In this document: piece after piece, positions 1 through 11,930 of the stretch
How positions within the stretch are numbered: the first letter of the stretch is position 1
How the letters are laid out: each line of letters begins with the position of its first letter
NCBI GenBank assembly: GCA_000827495.1
Contig: KN817597.1
Coordinates: forward strand, 51,061 to 115,060
DNA from: Hypholoma sublateritium FD-334 SS-4
Lineage: Eukaryota > Basidiomycota > Agaricomycetes > Agaricales > Strophariaceae
Length of the DNA stretch: 64,000 nt
Reading direction: 5' to 3'
The notes under the pieces: model-generated
What the model was told of the DNA's origin: nothing
What the model saw: the letters and a program-made list of their open reading frames with translations, nothing else
Database searches by the model: none
Made by a program: the position numbers and the translations under genes

Positions 1-1361
1 AGCTAATCGAGACGTTTCTGATGCCATCGTAACATTTCCAGTGATACGCACAATCACAACCCCAAGTAGTCTGGCAAGAATAACATCACACGAGAATAGG
101 AATCNACAGAATGGTTTAAGCATCAGTCAAGAAAACANAAACNGGCTGAGCGAAGTGCTTCGCCCGAAGTGCAGAGCAGAGGANAGGTTGTTCCTTTGGA
201 AAGGAGTGAACACCCCCCCACCAGCGACAATCGAAGAACCCGCAATAAAATTACTAGCAGAGCTAGCATCACATGCATCATTGCGAGATCCGCAAAGCTA
301 CGGGTCAGCCATTCGGAAGTTCCATGTGTTTTGTGACATATTCTCCATACAAGAAACACAAAGGTTACCAGCGTCCTTCCAGCTATTGCATTCCTTTGCA
401 TTATGGGTGGTAACAGACCCAGCAGAACTATGTCTGGAGGCACTGGAAGANNTCAAATTTGAGCCAGTATCAGTCAAAACAGCAAGAAAGTACCTGTCAG
501 GGGTCAGAGCTTGGCACATCGCGCAGGGGTGGCCTCCCCCGCTGAGCAAGGACGACTACAGCAGGATAGACTGGTCATTGAGAGGAATGCAAAACATGTT
601 TGGATGTCGTACCAAACCCATGCGTCCTCCGATGACAATCCCAATGCTTCACGCCCTAAAGATATCTCTCGATATGAACGACCCATTCGACGCTTGCATC
701 TGGGCATTAGTAACGTGCGCCTTTTGGGGCATGATGCGTTTCGGGGANGTATCTGTATCATCAAGACAGGCATNTGATGGTCGAAAACATCTAAAAAGGG
801 GTGATGTATTCATGGGAGTTGACATCGACGGCAAGGAATATGCAAGACTTGACTTACCAGCAGCGAAAACGGCNAAGACAGGGGAGATTCAGTCNGTCTT
901 CATTGTCCCACAAGGAGATCTGTGCCCCATTCAGGCTCTAAGGAATATGGCAAGAGTCACACCAGCTGGAAAATCCGATCCATTATTCTCATGGCAGGAT
1001 AGGCGAGGTGCAATCCGACCTATGGTACGAGATAAAGCACTAGGCAGGATAAATCAAATTTTACAAGCCTGGGGATGGGGTACAACCTTTGGNCACTCAC
1101 TGCGAATAGGAGGTGCTTCATATTATCTAGCAGAAGGGAAGGACCCTGAGCTGGTCCGTATTGCTGGAAGATGGAGATCATTAGCATATCAGGTAATGCC
1201 CAAGGGTAGTGGACTTACNGAGCGCGAGCATTGACAAAATTACTACACAGGTTTANATTAGATCATTTGAGCTCATTGCAAACAGGCACTTGGGAAATAT
1301 GCCTACAGGATACCCACAGCAAGGCTATAGGGGTCCGCTGCGGCAGAATCCACCGAGTTAG
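1..1361 (+). CDS. Tyrosine recombinase (Crypton/DIRS-type), 5' partial
   Basis: This is a site-specific recombinase of the tyrosine family, the enzyme that moves Crypton or DIRS-type elements. The frame is open from the left edge; GTG at 41 is not a credible eukaryotic start, so the N-terminus lies outside or in an earlier exon. Visible catalytic signatures are Arg in WGMMRFG (codon 737-739), HSLR (His 1094-1096, Arg 1103-1105) and GRWRSLAY (about 1166-1189). Read unspliced, the frame ends at 1234 without a catalytic Tyr. An intron at 1193-1250 (GTAATG...ACACAG, phase 0) joins it to 1251-1361, giving V-[TAN]-IRSFELI, the expected position of the nucleophilic Tyr. That codon (1254-1256) contains an N, so Tyr or stop cannot be told apart. 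Several other Ns are scattered through the ORF. No reverse transcriptase lies in the window, so Crypton versus DIRS is undecided. Confidence 0.8.
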
Positions 1362-2146
1362 CCTCCTCTGCTCGGGTTGGGTGTGCGGTCGTCGCCAGCG
1401 AGTACCGCGGGAGTCGCCTTCGTCGGGTTGGGTAAGCGGCCTCGCGCTCCGTGTTCCTGTTCCGGCTAACGCGGGGCACAACCCAACCACAGCAGATCCA
1501 TTTCTTGTTCGTTCTTGTTCGTTCGAGAGGCAGCGTGAGACGAGAGTGGATCTGATAGTATTTTGGACGGGATACTATTCTACTATTGATTCGCTGGAAT
1601 ATTCACATATGGACACTTTTCTTTATCCCAAAACCCCCGATGTAGGCTCATATAGTGGAGTGTAAGGTATGCCTATGTCTTGAAGTACGTCACATTACGG
1701 ACACACTCGAGGTGAATTTCGGTATCCTATTCAACATCCATATAGTGTCAACGGTAAATCCCCTTGCGCCTTCTCTGAACTCTGCTTGCAATTTTGAGTC
1801 CTATCCCATTTGGATGCCGGAGAATGCTGCAAAACCTGCAGGCGTACGTCGAGATAAACTGATTCGAGGACTTTTAAGCCCCACCAGCAGCCGGTAGGCT
1901 GTAGCGTGTTAATTTTTCTTATGAGTTCCAAGGCCAGATAATTTTATTTGATATGTAGTATTAGGCTGCTCCACTTTCAGACGTCGCGTTCGTTAGGTCG
2001 TGCTCAGAGTCGTGCCTTATGCGTGGGAATAGCGGTGAGGTGTGGGAGAATACAAAAACGAATGAGGTCATTTTCGCTCCTCGACCTGCATAAATATCGG
2101 TTGGTTGATCGACGAACTTCCCCCTCCCCTTCTTTTTGTTGGCACC
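1362..2146. other. Intergenic, probable 3' end of the recombinase element
   Basis: No gene seen. Just after the recombinase stop are two copies of GGGTTGGGT (near 1374 and 1434) and the opposite-strand form AACCCAACC near 1483. A short pair, CAGATCCAT (about 1494) and TGGATCTG (about 1547), is in inverted orientation around TTCTTGTTCG repeats. These could belong to the element terminus, but no clear terminal repeat or target duplication was found. Confidence 0.4.
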
Positions 2147-3074
2147 ATGTCGCGCGCTTTCTGCATCCCCGGTATAGTTTTCCTCACCTGCGCGCTCGTT
2201 TTGAGCTTCCTGGCGTCTCTATCCCTTCCTTTCCTTCCAGCTCTCGATATTGTACGCGTGAAGTTCGGCACGAACAGCACTGGGACAGCGAGTGCAGGCA
2301 GTCTGCCGGTGGTTAGTGAATTACGAGTAAGTTTACTTGATCGTTCTATGATTCTTATTGGATATTTTACTGATATCCTCCTTTAGCTTGGTGTCTGGTA
2401 AGGGAGATTATTTGTTGCCGATTTCGGTGTCACTTAAACCACTCTGCAGGGCCCCCTGTGAGTACGATCTCCAAGGTGCCAGGACATGCGCAGAAAAACG
2501 TCAGTGCGCTTCCATATAACGGCTCAATGAGCACGGAATTAACAATCGCCCCGCAGACCATGGATATGAAGTTCAAATTGGAAACCCGCTCGACCTGACG
2601 AAAATTGCTACTATTAAACCTTCATGGACGCGCGGACTGGCTGTTCACCCTGTCGGTACGCAAACGAGCACCTGTGTGGCTCTGGCCGCATCTCATTTAT
2701 TATTCCCTCTAGCCACTGCCGTCACGTTCATTGCATTCCTCCTGTCGTTCTCCACGCACATCACGATCACGCTAGTAGCATCATTCGTGGCCTTCCTTGC
2801 CGCGTTAATTACGCTGATCGCATTTGCCATCGACATCGCTCTATTCGCGCTCGTCAAGCACGCGATAAACGGCCTCGATATTGGCGCGAACACCGATACC
2901 GCCCCCGGATTCTGGCTAACATTTGCCTCGCTTATTCTCCTCCTCCTCGGTGGATGCACTGTCTGCTTCGGACGCCGCAGAGAGAGGATGTCAAGCGCCA
3001 CCACCAACTATCCCATGAAGACGACTGGCAGGGGCCGATTCTGGGCCAAGATCACTGGAAAGTCACGGGCTTAA
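2147..3074 (+). CDS. Sur7/PalI (Rim9) family four-helix membrane protein
   Basis: A 233-residue integral membrane protein of the Sur7/PalI family, whose members act in eisosomes or in the Rim/Pal alkaline-pH sensing complex at the plasma membrane. Exons are 2147-2326, 2387-2397 (11 nt), 2450-2499, 2557-2655 and 2713-3074. The start has a good context (caccATG). Helix 1 is near residues 5-33. An extracellular loop carries a claudin-like Trp64...Cys67...Cys77 pattern (GVWAPC...RTC), then SWTRGLAVHPVATAVTFIAF leads into helices 2-4. The tail is basic (CFGRRRERM) and cytosolic. Splicing at 2500-2556 removes an in-frame TAA and restores HHGYEVQIGNP; splicing at 2656-2712 restores HPVATAV. The family call is strong; which paralogue (Rim9/PalI or Sur7/Fmp45 type) is not settled. 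Confidence 0.88.
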
Positions 3075-3681
3075 TACCCTCTATTCTTGGCATACTATGC
3101 CTTTCTAGGGCCTCTTCCATTTCGCACAAATTTCGCAACGCTCCTAATCGCCCACCTCCTTTCCTAATTGCCACGAAGTTCACTTCTGGAACGCGGATCG
3201 CTATATCCACCCTCTATATTTCAACTGTGATGCATTCCCCAACGTCTTCTCATGGGCGTTCTAGCTATTTTTTGTTTACGCACTGATGAACACTGCTGAC
3301 TGTGATTTGTCGACGAGTATACCAAGCACAACGCTACGTATTAATTTATGTTTGGGTTAGAATCCTGATTGCGATGCGTACATATATGATACCACCCTGC
3401 CTAGCATCTCGAATAGAAGATTCTTTCTTGCACAATACGAACACTGCCAGTCTCCCAGAGCAATCCAGAGACTGCAGACGTCATCGGAGTGTAAAGTTCA
3501 AACTGCGCCGTTTGTTGTGCTGTATTGACGCGCCATGAGGCTATCTCGATCACGTGGAAGTCGCGTCCCGTTGACACAAATTGGCGAACTGTTACATCGT
3601 CACGGCTTCTTCTTCCAACCTGCCCCTTCCCATACGCGCAAACTCCACACTGGCCTAGCGAGACGCCGTGAATCTCAAGAA
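3075..3681. other. Intergenic between PalI-like gene and coiled-coil gene
   Basis: No gene supported. It must hold the 3' UTR of the PalI-like gene and the promoter of the next gene; both neighbours are on the + strand. An ATG at 3535 is in frame with the next gene and could extend it by 49 residues, but that extension is basic and of low complexity. Confidence 0.5.
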
Positions 3682-6600
3682 ATGTGGGCGAAGATCACTG
3701 GCGCCCTGAAACCTAGCCAGGCGGCGAAGGAAACGCCCCTTCCGCCTCCCAAGGACTTGTCGGCGCAGGGCGAAGTCATGAACAAGGTCTTCGAGCAACA
3801 TCCCAATATGTCCGTATTTCATACCAACGAAACTGGCATCGTCGATCGATCTCCCAGTCCACCCCCATCGCCCTCGGTTCACAACAAAAAGAACATGTTC
3901 AAACGGATGTCAAGAGCGCCCATGAAAGAAGACTCAGACGCAAACCGGGGGGTATCGCTTTTCGCTCAGCCATCAACCATATCTAGAAAAGGGAATGCGC
4001 TAAATACAACCAACATCAATGGTGAGCCTAACTATCGTTGTCGCTAATTCGATTCTGAACGAACTTTTCAGGTCCTCAAGCCACCTTACAATCACAACCT
4101 AGTAGCCAACGGGACATGGGACGCAGGTCGTCATTCGATATGCTAAAACCCTCCCCCCCACGTGCAGATACTACTCGTTCCGTCAAAGATTCACATCGTC
4201 GTCCGTCGATCGACTTTCTACGGCAAGAGAATATGCATCCATCAGAAGGGTCCCCAGGATCTCCTGCATCCCCGAACTTTTCTCAGCAATGGCCAGTGCC
4301 ACCGAGAGGGTCATCTCTGGATGCACTCCGGCTCCCTTCAGAAGCGCAAAATACGCAAGACACAAACCAATTTTGGACGGAACATAAGCAGGCCAACGAC
4401 AACGACTTGCTTTCGACTCCAGCAGGAATGGACAAATTTGGCTCTAAGCGCTCCATTCTGCGCGATCGCAACACGCCTGGAACAGGGCAGAATGTCCGCT
4501 TCATTGGCCGCGATGCCTACAAGGTTATCACGCCTGACCAGTCCCTAAGCACGGAACTTCAGAGCAAGCCCCAGCCCGCTCTACCAAAAGATGAGACGCC
4601 ATTCATGGAGCGCCTCACTCAAGACGGTCCCTCTGACAGTCCGCAAGCACTGGAACGTTCCCAATCGAGTTCCAGCGCAAAATCCTCGCGACCAACTGTG
4701 GCCGAGATCTTTGCACCTCTACTTCTCAATAACGAGAATCCTCCGCCCGCTTTCGACCAAACACAATCAGATGTGTCGATGTCCTCTTTCAATCATTTTG
4801 TTGTCGAGGACAACTCCAATATCTTCAATGTCTCTCAGCATCTTGATATGCCCGCATTTCCACCTGGCCTTGAATTTGATGTCAATGCGCCCATGTTTGA
4901 TAACTTTGATAATTCCGGGAACGAGAACAGCGAGATTCTCGCGGACGGCGGGCTTGCAGCATATTCCGAGCATAAGACTTCCACTCCCTATCGCCCTAGC
5001 GACTCGAAAGGAAAGGGAAAGGAAATTGACAGCGAAGACCCCATTCCTTCGTCTGCACCGCAAGTGATCGATGAAACCATTTTTCATTCGAAGGAAAAAT
5101 CGCCCAAATTTCCTGCGCCTCTCCACGAACGCAGTCAATCCTTTAGCCTTGGACAAACGGTCTTCTATTCCATGGGGAATGCCGCTGGGAATGCCAGTAA
5201 ACCCTCAGAAACATCTGCGGCCTATCCTTCGAGTGAGTTGAAGCCGGAGAGCTTGAATTCCTCACCAGCAGCCCCAACGCCGCCCTCCGTCAAATCCAGA
5301 AGTCGAGCGATGAGCGACACTGTTTTTCAGACGATGCTACGATCTTCGTCTTCGCCCGCCAAACCCGAGCCAGAGGCGGACATCAACGACGAATCGTCAG
5401 CCGGCCTGGTCGTATATTCCGGCGGCCCCGCCGAGCCTGACCCGTTTAGTGCCAATGCAAACACCTACTACACGCCGCAAACCATGATCCCCATGACACC
5501 GCCGAAGGGCTCTCAGCACCACACGCGTAAGACTTCGAAGGAGGAGAGCATCATCATGTCGCTGCAGACGCAGCTCGCGCTACGCACGGAGCTGTGTGCG
5601 CAGTACGAGGCGGACCTCAAGGCGCGCGACGAGCTCGTCGAGCTTCTTGGGCGGCAGATCGCGGACGCGGAGAAGGAGGAGGCGAAGCGCAAGACGGCGC
5701 TACGGTCCTGGAAGCGCAAGGTGCAGGAGCTCGAGCGCGCGTGCCGCCAGCTCGAGGAAGCGGTCGAGGACTCGCGGCAGATGAGCATGGAGCGCAGCGT
5801 GATGGACGAAGCGAGCAGCGAGGCGCTGCGCATGCTGCACCGCCAGATCGCAAGTCTCGAGCGCGAGCGCGGTGACTGGACCAAACGCGAAGCGGCGCTG
5901 CAGGGCGAGGTGGAGACGCTTGAGGGGATGGTGCGCGAGCGCACGGAGGACGTGCAGCAGCTGAAGGAGAGCCTGTGGAGTCGAGACGAGAGCGAGCGCG
6001 AGCTCAAGGAGGGCATCTGGGAGGCGAAGGAGCAAATCGACATGATGGGTAATATCAGCGTCGGAGCCATCGACGAGGAAGAGCTCAAGAAGATACTGAT
6101 GGAGAAGGACCAGAAGACGGCCGAAGAGACGCAGCGGTTCCGCACGGCTGAGTTTGCCCTGAAGCAAGAACTCGCCGATGTGAAGATGAAATGCGAAGGG
6201 CTAGAGGTCCAGAAGGCCGGTTGGGAGGAGCAGCTCGAAAATGTCAACCAAAACCTCAAGGCACGCGAGGAAGAGTACGCCGTACTCAAATCCGAGCTGG
6301 AAGCTCAATGGCAGCACACCGAACACGCGGGCGACAAGTTGGAGGCGCTGGAGAAGGAGAAGGCAGAGTTGGCGAGCGAGCGAGACGAGATCAAAGCTGC
6401 CCTTGAAGACCTAGAGGCGAGAACCACTACCATGGAGCAGGAGTGGGCCGAAAACGAAACGAAGTTCGCGGACCTCGACAGTGAGCTTCAAGAGGTCTGG
6501 ACGTATAAGGAGGCTCTTGAAAAGGAGCGTGGCGAGGTATGTCTCTCACTTCCATCTGTGACCTGCTTTCTCATTTGTTTTGATTAGCTCGAAGATGAGC

Positions 6601-7827
6601 TGCATCACGAACGCGAACGCGTTCAGAATCTCGAGTCCCACATCGAAGAACGCGACCAGCGCATCGCCGCCCTCGAGCAAGAACATCAATTCGCCCAAGA
6701 CAATGTCGCCCGTCTGCAAGAAAACCTGAAACAACGCGATGCCGAGATTCAGCAGCATATTCAGCGCGTAGTGGCGGCTGAAAACGAGGCTGAGCGCCTC
6801 CACGAGGAGATGAGCACACTCAAGCGCGAGTATCAACGCCACCTGAGCGAGCAGACACGGGAATTGGAGGATGCCACCGGCCAGCGAGATCAAACGCAAC
6901 ACCGGATGGACGAGATCATCAGGGAAAAGGCCGCCGTCGATATCGAGCTGAAGGCATTGAGGGAGCGGGCCACTATTCTCATGGAAGACGCGGAACGTAT
7001 GAGGCGACAGAACCACTCACTTCTGCAGGAAAGTGCCGATAAGGATATGAAGATCGCCCAAGCGGACAAGCAGCACGCCCAAGATAAGGAAGATATATAC
7101 GGGCTGAACGTGGCACTGGATTCGAAGCAGCAGGAGCTAGAGCTGGTAAGTCATGCATTTTAATCGTCTCGCTTTCATCCCTTTAACCTTTTGTCAGATT
7201 AAGAGGAAGATGGGTGTCAGAGGTACTGCGGGCAGTACGCCTGCTCCGGCGTCCAAAGTCACGCAACACCGTCGTGATTCTTCCATCTTCAGCGCCACGC
7301 CCCTCTCCGGGCCGGCTTCGAGACCATCCTCTGCGCTCTCGCAGACCGACACAGAATCGAACAGTGTCGGCCCCAGAAAGGAACGCAAACTCTCTGGCGA
7401 AATAGGGCAATCAGTGTCCGCAAGAGTTACCGCACTGGGCAAGAGCACACGTGTCAATACTTTCGGAGGGACTGTCGCTTCTGCTACTGGCAAGCCCTCC
7501 ACGTCCGGACGAGCCAGTGTGGATTCTTCCATGGGTCCTCCCGCCTCGAAGCCTCGTCCTTCTATCGCAACTCCGACACCTACGGGACGAGTTTCATCGC
7601 TCACTCGTTCGTTCTCGGCCAACAAGATTGTTACGCCACAGAGTGTAACGCCTATGCCACATCGGAGAGGATCGTCTGCCGAGCAAAATACGCCCTCGCA
7701 AAGAGCAAAGGTCAGCAGGCCATCAGTGGCTGCCAGTCCCGCTCCGAGTAGCGTCGCTGAGGTGGACGAAAAGGAGAACATAGTCTCCCCCGTAAAGAAA
7801 CGCACCATGATACCCGTCCCGGCGTGA
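3682..7827 (+). CDS. Large coiled-coil protein with Ser/Pro-rich ends
   Basis: A predicted 1,330-residue protein of unknown function. Exons are 3682-4021, 4072-6536, 6588-7145 and 7198-7827; introns of 50-52 nt all have good GT-AG ends and keep frame. I chose ATG 3682 (MWAKITGALKPSQ) as start because the sequence looks family-like from there. Residues about 1-470 are Ser/Pro-rich and probably disordered. Residues about 475-1120 are a nearly continuous heptad-rich coiled coil (Glu/Lys/Arg/Leu rich, one short break near MMGNISVGAIDEEELKK). The last 210 residues are again Ser/Thr/Pro-rich and end in KKRTMIPVPA. This layout resembles fungal spindle-pole, cytoskeletal or tethering proteins, but no diagnostic domain was seen and no function is assigned. 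Confidence 0.8.
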
Positions 7828-9185
7828 GGTAGCGCTTGACGAGTTCTGTGACCTTTCCCTTTTACTGCTTTTTCCCTATTAGCTGTCCGAACCTATATGA
7901 CACACCTAATCAGCACTCACCCCCTGCTTTCGACGCTCTCTGCCCGTTTGTTCCTCGCTGTCCTGACCGATCTTCGTTTGCTTTCGATGTTGAATTGTTT
8001 TCGCCCTTGCTTTCTTGATGCTATGACTTATCATGTTCCTTTCACTATCATCTTGACTGTCCGCATCCCCATCGGACATGGCATTCCGTGTAAACGGAAT
8101 GTTATCGCACGCACTTGATTCGCGCATATGTATACATATGATCCTCATTCAATCTCATTTTCCTCATCTTGTAAACCATATACCGCGCAGTCTCTATGAT
8201 TAGATGCATTTATGAATGCGCTCTGCTTGCATATGTGTAGGCAGGACGCTCTTGAATAAATCATAGGTTATCCATCTTTTCCTGCAGGATGCCATTAGAT
8301 GCCACCCTATGCTACTGTGTACTACTCCACAGCTATAATTACCCTGGGCTGCTATAAGTAAACCAACTTGCTGCAGCACGGACATTACGAAAGGGTGCAT
8401 ATGGCTGCATATGGTGGGCTTGGCCATTGAATTCCAAATTCGGCTGCCACCTCGGGTGTCAGGGCGGTACTGACTATGAACTCAACAAGAACTCACGCAA
8501 ATCCAAAAGATAAGGATTCGAGCCTGTTCAGAGGTCGCGTCTACAAGCTTCGCCGCCCTTTTATAGAACCTTCTGTCCAGACATCCTTGAAGCTCACCAA
8601 AAATCCACATTACTGGGAAAACAAACGACTCGGACTTGCGAAAATTTCGCATTTTTTCGCAAGCTCGAAGAGAAAATCAAGAGCACCATGTCGACACACA
8701 TTTGACGCCTCAGGCCGTCTCAGGCCATGCTTAAGACAGTTATTTAAATGATATACCTTCGGTAGTTATTGCTCAAGATCCTTGGCCAAGCTGTTGGTGC
8801 TGTTTGGCTTTACAAAACGTATCTTTGATTCTGAAGAATTGATAAAAGTATGATTATCATCTCGACGAGAAATCTTTTCGCGTACACATTCATAGATGTC
8901 ATGTAGTACATAGAAATAGTAATGTACTTGCTTGAATCCCTAATATGTTTACGGATGAACTGCAACGCAAAGGATATTTGGCTTATCAGCCATATGCATC
9001 ATTGGCGATCGTGAAATGTTGGCATGGCATTATCTATACCCGAGCGAAAAGTGGAAAGCCGCTGAAAACGCATTCGTACCTTTCCCCTAGGTTTAGAATA
9101 GTCGGTGGAGCTTGTCGTCCCCAGGTTCCATTCCCCGGTCACTCCACCGCCTCTCCCTAGCCCATCGCCTCTCCCCGGACCCACC
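7828..9185. other. Intergenic, no gene seen
   Basis: AT-richer spacer between the coiled-coil gene and the permease gene, both on the + strand. The small open frame near 8476-8751 has no family signature and no clear splice context, so it is not called. CT-rich stretches just upstream of ATG 9186 are compatible with a fungal core promoter. Confidence 0.5.
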
Positions 9186-11930
9186 ATGTCGGACGAAAAA
9201 CACCAAATCTCGTCGTCGTCGTCGTTCGACACCTCAAATGCCGACGATATGGAGCTTGTCGCCCTCGGCTACAAGCCGTCGTTCAAGCGGGAGTTCACAA
9301 ACCTGGCGACCGTACGTCTCTCAGTCCCCTCGCCCGCGTGCTACATTTCATGTCTGTCTTTTATGTCTGTTTTCTTTCAGATCAGTTTTGCGTTCAGCAT
9401 CATGGTGAGTGATTTGTGCCATTGACATGATCTGTTCATGTCACTCACGATAATGAAAACAATGTAGGGCCTGTGTTCAAGCATTGCCACGACATTCAAC
9501 ACGCCTTTGCTACTCGGTGGCCCGTCTTCGGTAATTGGCGCTATCAGTTGAGGAATCTGGCGAGTAGGGTTGACCATTCTCCCGGCGTGATAGGTCGTGT
9601 GGTGTTGGATTCTGGGAGCATGTATGTGCTTCACACTCGGTTCCAGTATCGCGGAAATCGTCAGCGCTTACCCTACTTGCGGGGGACTGTAAGCAAACAA
9701 GTAGATCTTCCCTGCACAAAAATTGACACTTGCCAGGTACACCGCTTCGGCCCAACTAGTCCCAAAAACGTATCGTGCTAGGGTGCGCATTTTTTATAGC
9801 TCACCTCGGTGACATCATCGATGAAACCCATTTGTTACCAGGTGGGATGGCTGGTGGGATGGCTGAACATTCTTGGTACGTCATAAGCTTTACTCTACCG
9901 GAAATGTTAATGAATACTGAGATTCTTTAGGTCAAATCGCCGGAATTTCCTCAACGGAATTCGGTCTTGCGAACATGATCCTGGCGGCCGCCAACATTGG
10001 CACTGTATGTGCGACAATCGTTCAACAATCACGAAGCTCATGACTCCTCATCTTTGCTAGGATGGCAAGTTCCAGATTACTCAGGTAATACACGGTGTTA
10101 CATTATATTTCCCCTCCGTTGAACAGTATTTTTCCTAGGGAAAAACTGTCGGTCTATTCGCTGGACTGATCATACTCCACGGCATCTTGAATTCCCTTGC
10201 CACGCGCCATCTTGCGCGTCTTACGAAAGGGTTTGTTTTCGTTAACTTGGGAACAACATTTGGTGAGTGACAAAATCTTGTGTATCCTGCCTATATTCTC
10301 ATCGTCCCCCAGTAATCATTGTCGTTCTCTTGGCGAAGACCGCTCGATCTGACATGCACCCCGCAAACTATGTATTCGGAACTGCTGGTATTGTCAATGA
10401 AACCGGTGGGTGGAACACTGGAATTGCGTTCCTCTTCGGTCTCCTTTCCGTACAATGGACGGTGCGTGATCAGACCCCCTACTCGCCAAACCGATAGCTC
10501 AAACCGGCCTTCTTTTAGATGACAGTAAGCGCCTGTCGGCCCTCCCTTTTCCAAACAGAACGTTATTAACGACTTCTCGATGTAGGACTACGACGCCACG
10601 GCGCATATTTCGTAAGTTAACCACGTTTTAGTCTCTGGAAATACTCTTAACAGCCTCGTCAGTGAGGAAGTTCGCAGGGCGGCATATGCAGGTAAGCTAG
10701 TCAATCGAGATATGTGCCTTCCAATAATCTTATATATTCCTTCAAAGCACCGTCTGCTATCTTTATTGCTGGTATGTAGCACAGATGCACCTTTCAAATT
10801 GCTCCCTCAATCTGATTTTCCCCCAGTCATTGGTACTGGCATCTTCGGCTGGCTATTAAACATTGTTCTCGTCCTATGCTCTGGTCCTCTGTACGTTTCC
10901 AATCCTTGTCGTTCTCATTGGCAGTGCTGACGTACATGCCTATTTTCTAGGGAGAACTTACCAGGTTCTTCGGGGTCTGCTTTCCTTGAGGTTTGTTAAG
11001 TCATTATGTGATGTTGGTGAAGTCTGACCTGAAGGACACAGATTCTTTTCCTACGCGCCGGAAAGACGGGATCCCTAATAATCTGGGTAATTTAATGCTC
11101 GTTTTGTTTCGAAAATCGATTCTGATCTCCTCAACTTAGACTTTCGTTTGCCTCACTGCATTCTTCGTTGTGCAAACTGCTCTACATGCCGCCTCAAGAA
11201 CGGTTTATGCTTTCAGTCGTGACCACGGTATGTGATCACGCCGCTTGAGTCTTCAATTATATTGACGCAATCAACGATATGATAGGTCTTCCCGACGGTG
11301 GTTATTTCGGAAAGAACTCTAAGTCGACTCAGACTCCTTTGCGCGCGATCGCCCTCACAACCGCCGTCAGCATCTTGCCCGGTCTCCTAGATCTCGCAAG
11401 TCCCATCGCCGCCAATGCCATCTTCTCGCTCACTGCCATGGCCTTGGACCTGAGTTACATCATCCCTATCTTCTGCCGTCGGGTGTTCGCGAAGCACCCG
11501 GATGTGATGTTCAAACCGGGACCGTTCTACATGGGTGATGGTTGGATGGGGTTCCTCTGCAACGTCAACTGCATCGTATGGACATTGTTCATCTGCGTCA
11601 TCTTTTCGCTGCCTACCGTCATGCCTGTCACACCGGAAAACATGAACTACGCTTCGGTGAGTGGATCGGGCTCCTTCGCGGTGGACAAGGGAGATCTGAC
11701 GGTCGATCGACGCAGGTTATTACTGTCGGTGTCATTGCCCTTGCATTGTGAGTATCAATTTCCAGGTCGCCGGCAATCTCTCTGATTTTTATTTTTAATC
11801 GCGCAGTGCTTGGTATGTCCTCGGAGCCCACAAATTCTATGTCGGTCCGCAATCCAACCTCCACGACGGCTCCGTGGAGGTTGTCACACAAGACTCCGCC
11901 TCGGACAACGAAAAGAAGACCCTCGCATGA
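9186..11930 (+). CDS. Amino acid/GABA permease (APC superfamily)
   Basis: A 535-residue transporter of the fungal amino acid/choline/GABA permease family, which imports amino acids or GABA by proton symport across plasma or organelle membranes. I resolve 21 exons: 9186-9311, 9381-9404, 9468-9530, 9594-9688, 9737-9782, 9842-9875, 9931-10004, 10061-10084, 10139-10262, 10313-10461, 10519-10524, 10586-10611, 10663-10691, 10748-10771, 10827-10890, 10951-10990, 11042-11086, 11140-11227, 11286-11656, 11716-11747 and 11807-11930. Every junction keeps frame. Family blocks include GLCSSIATTFNTPLLLGGPS, SAYPTCGGLYTASAQLVP, AGISSTEFGLANM, GTGIFGWLLNIVL, ASRTVYAFSRDHGLP and FKPGPFYMG. Both termini are hydrophilic; about 12 helices are expected. 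One exon is only 6 nt (ATGACA). The substrate cannot be fixed from sequence. Confidence 0.92.

Noticed and set aside
2476..2556. Frameshift in the PalI-like gene near 2486
   Set aside because: At first the loop seemed to need a frame change, but an intron at 2500-2556 gives a seamless family-like sequence.
5513..6289. 258-codon Ser-rich minus-strand frame
   Set aside because: Antisense shadow of the coiled-coil region (Glu/Lys/Arg codons read as Ser/Phe/Leu).
8476..8751. 91-codon + strand frame between the coiled-coil and permease genes
   Set aside because: No recognisable motif, poor start context and no splice partners.
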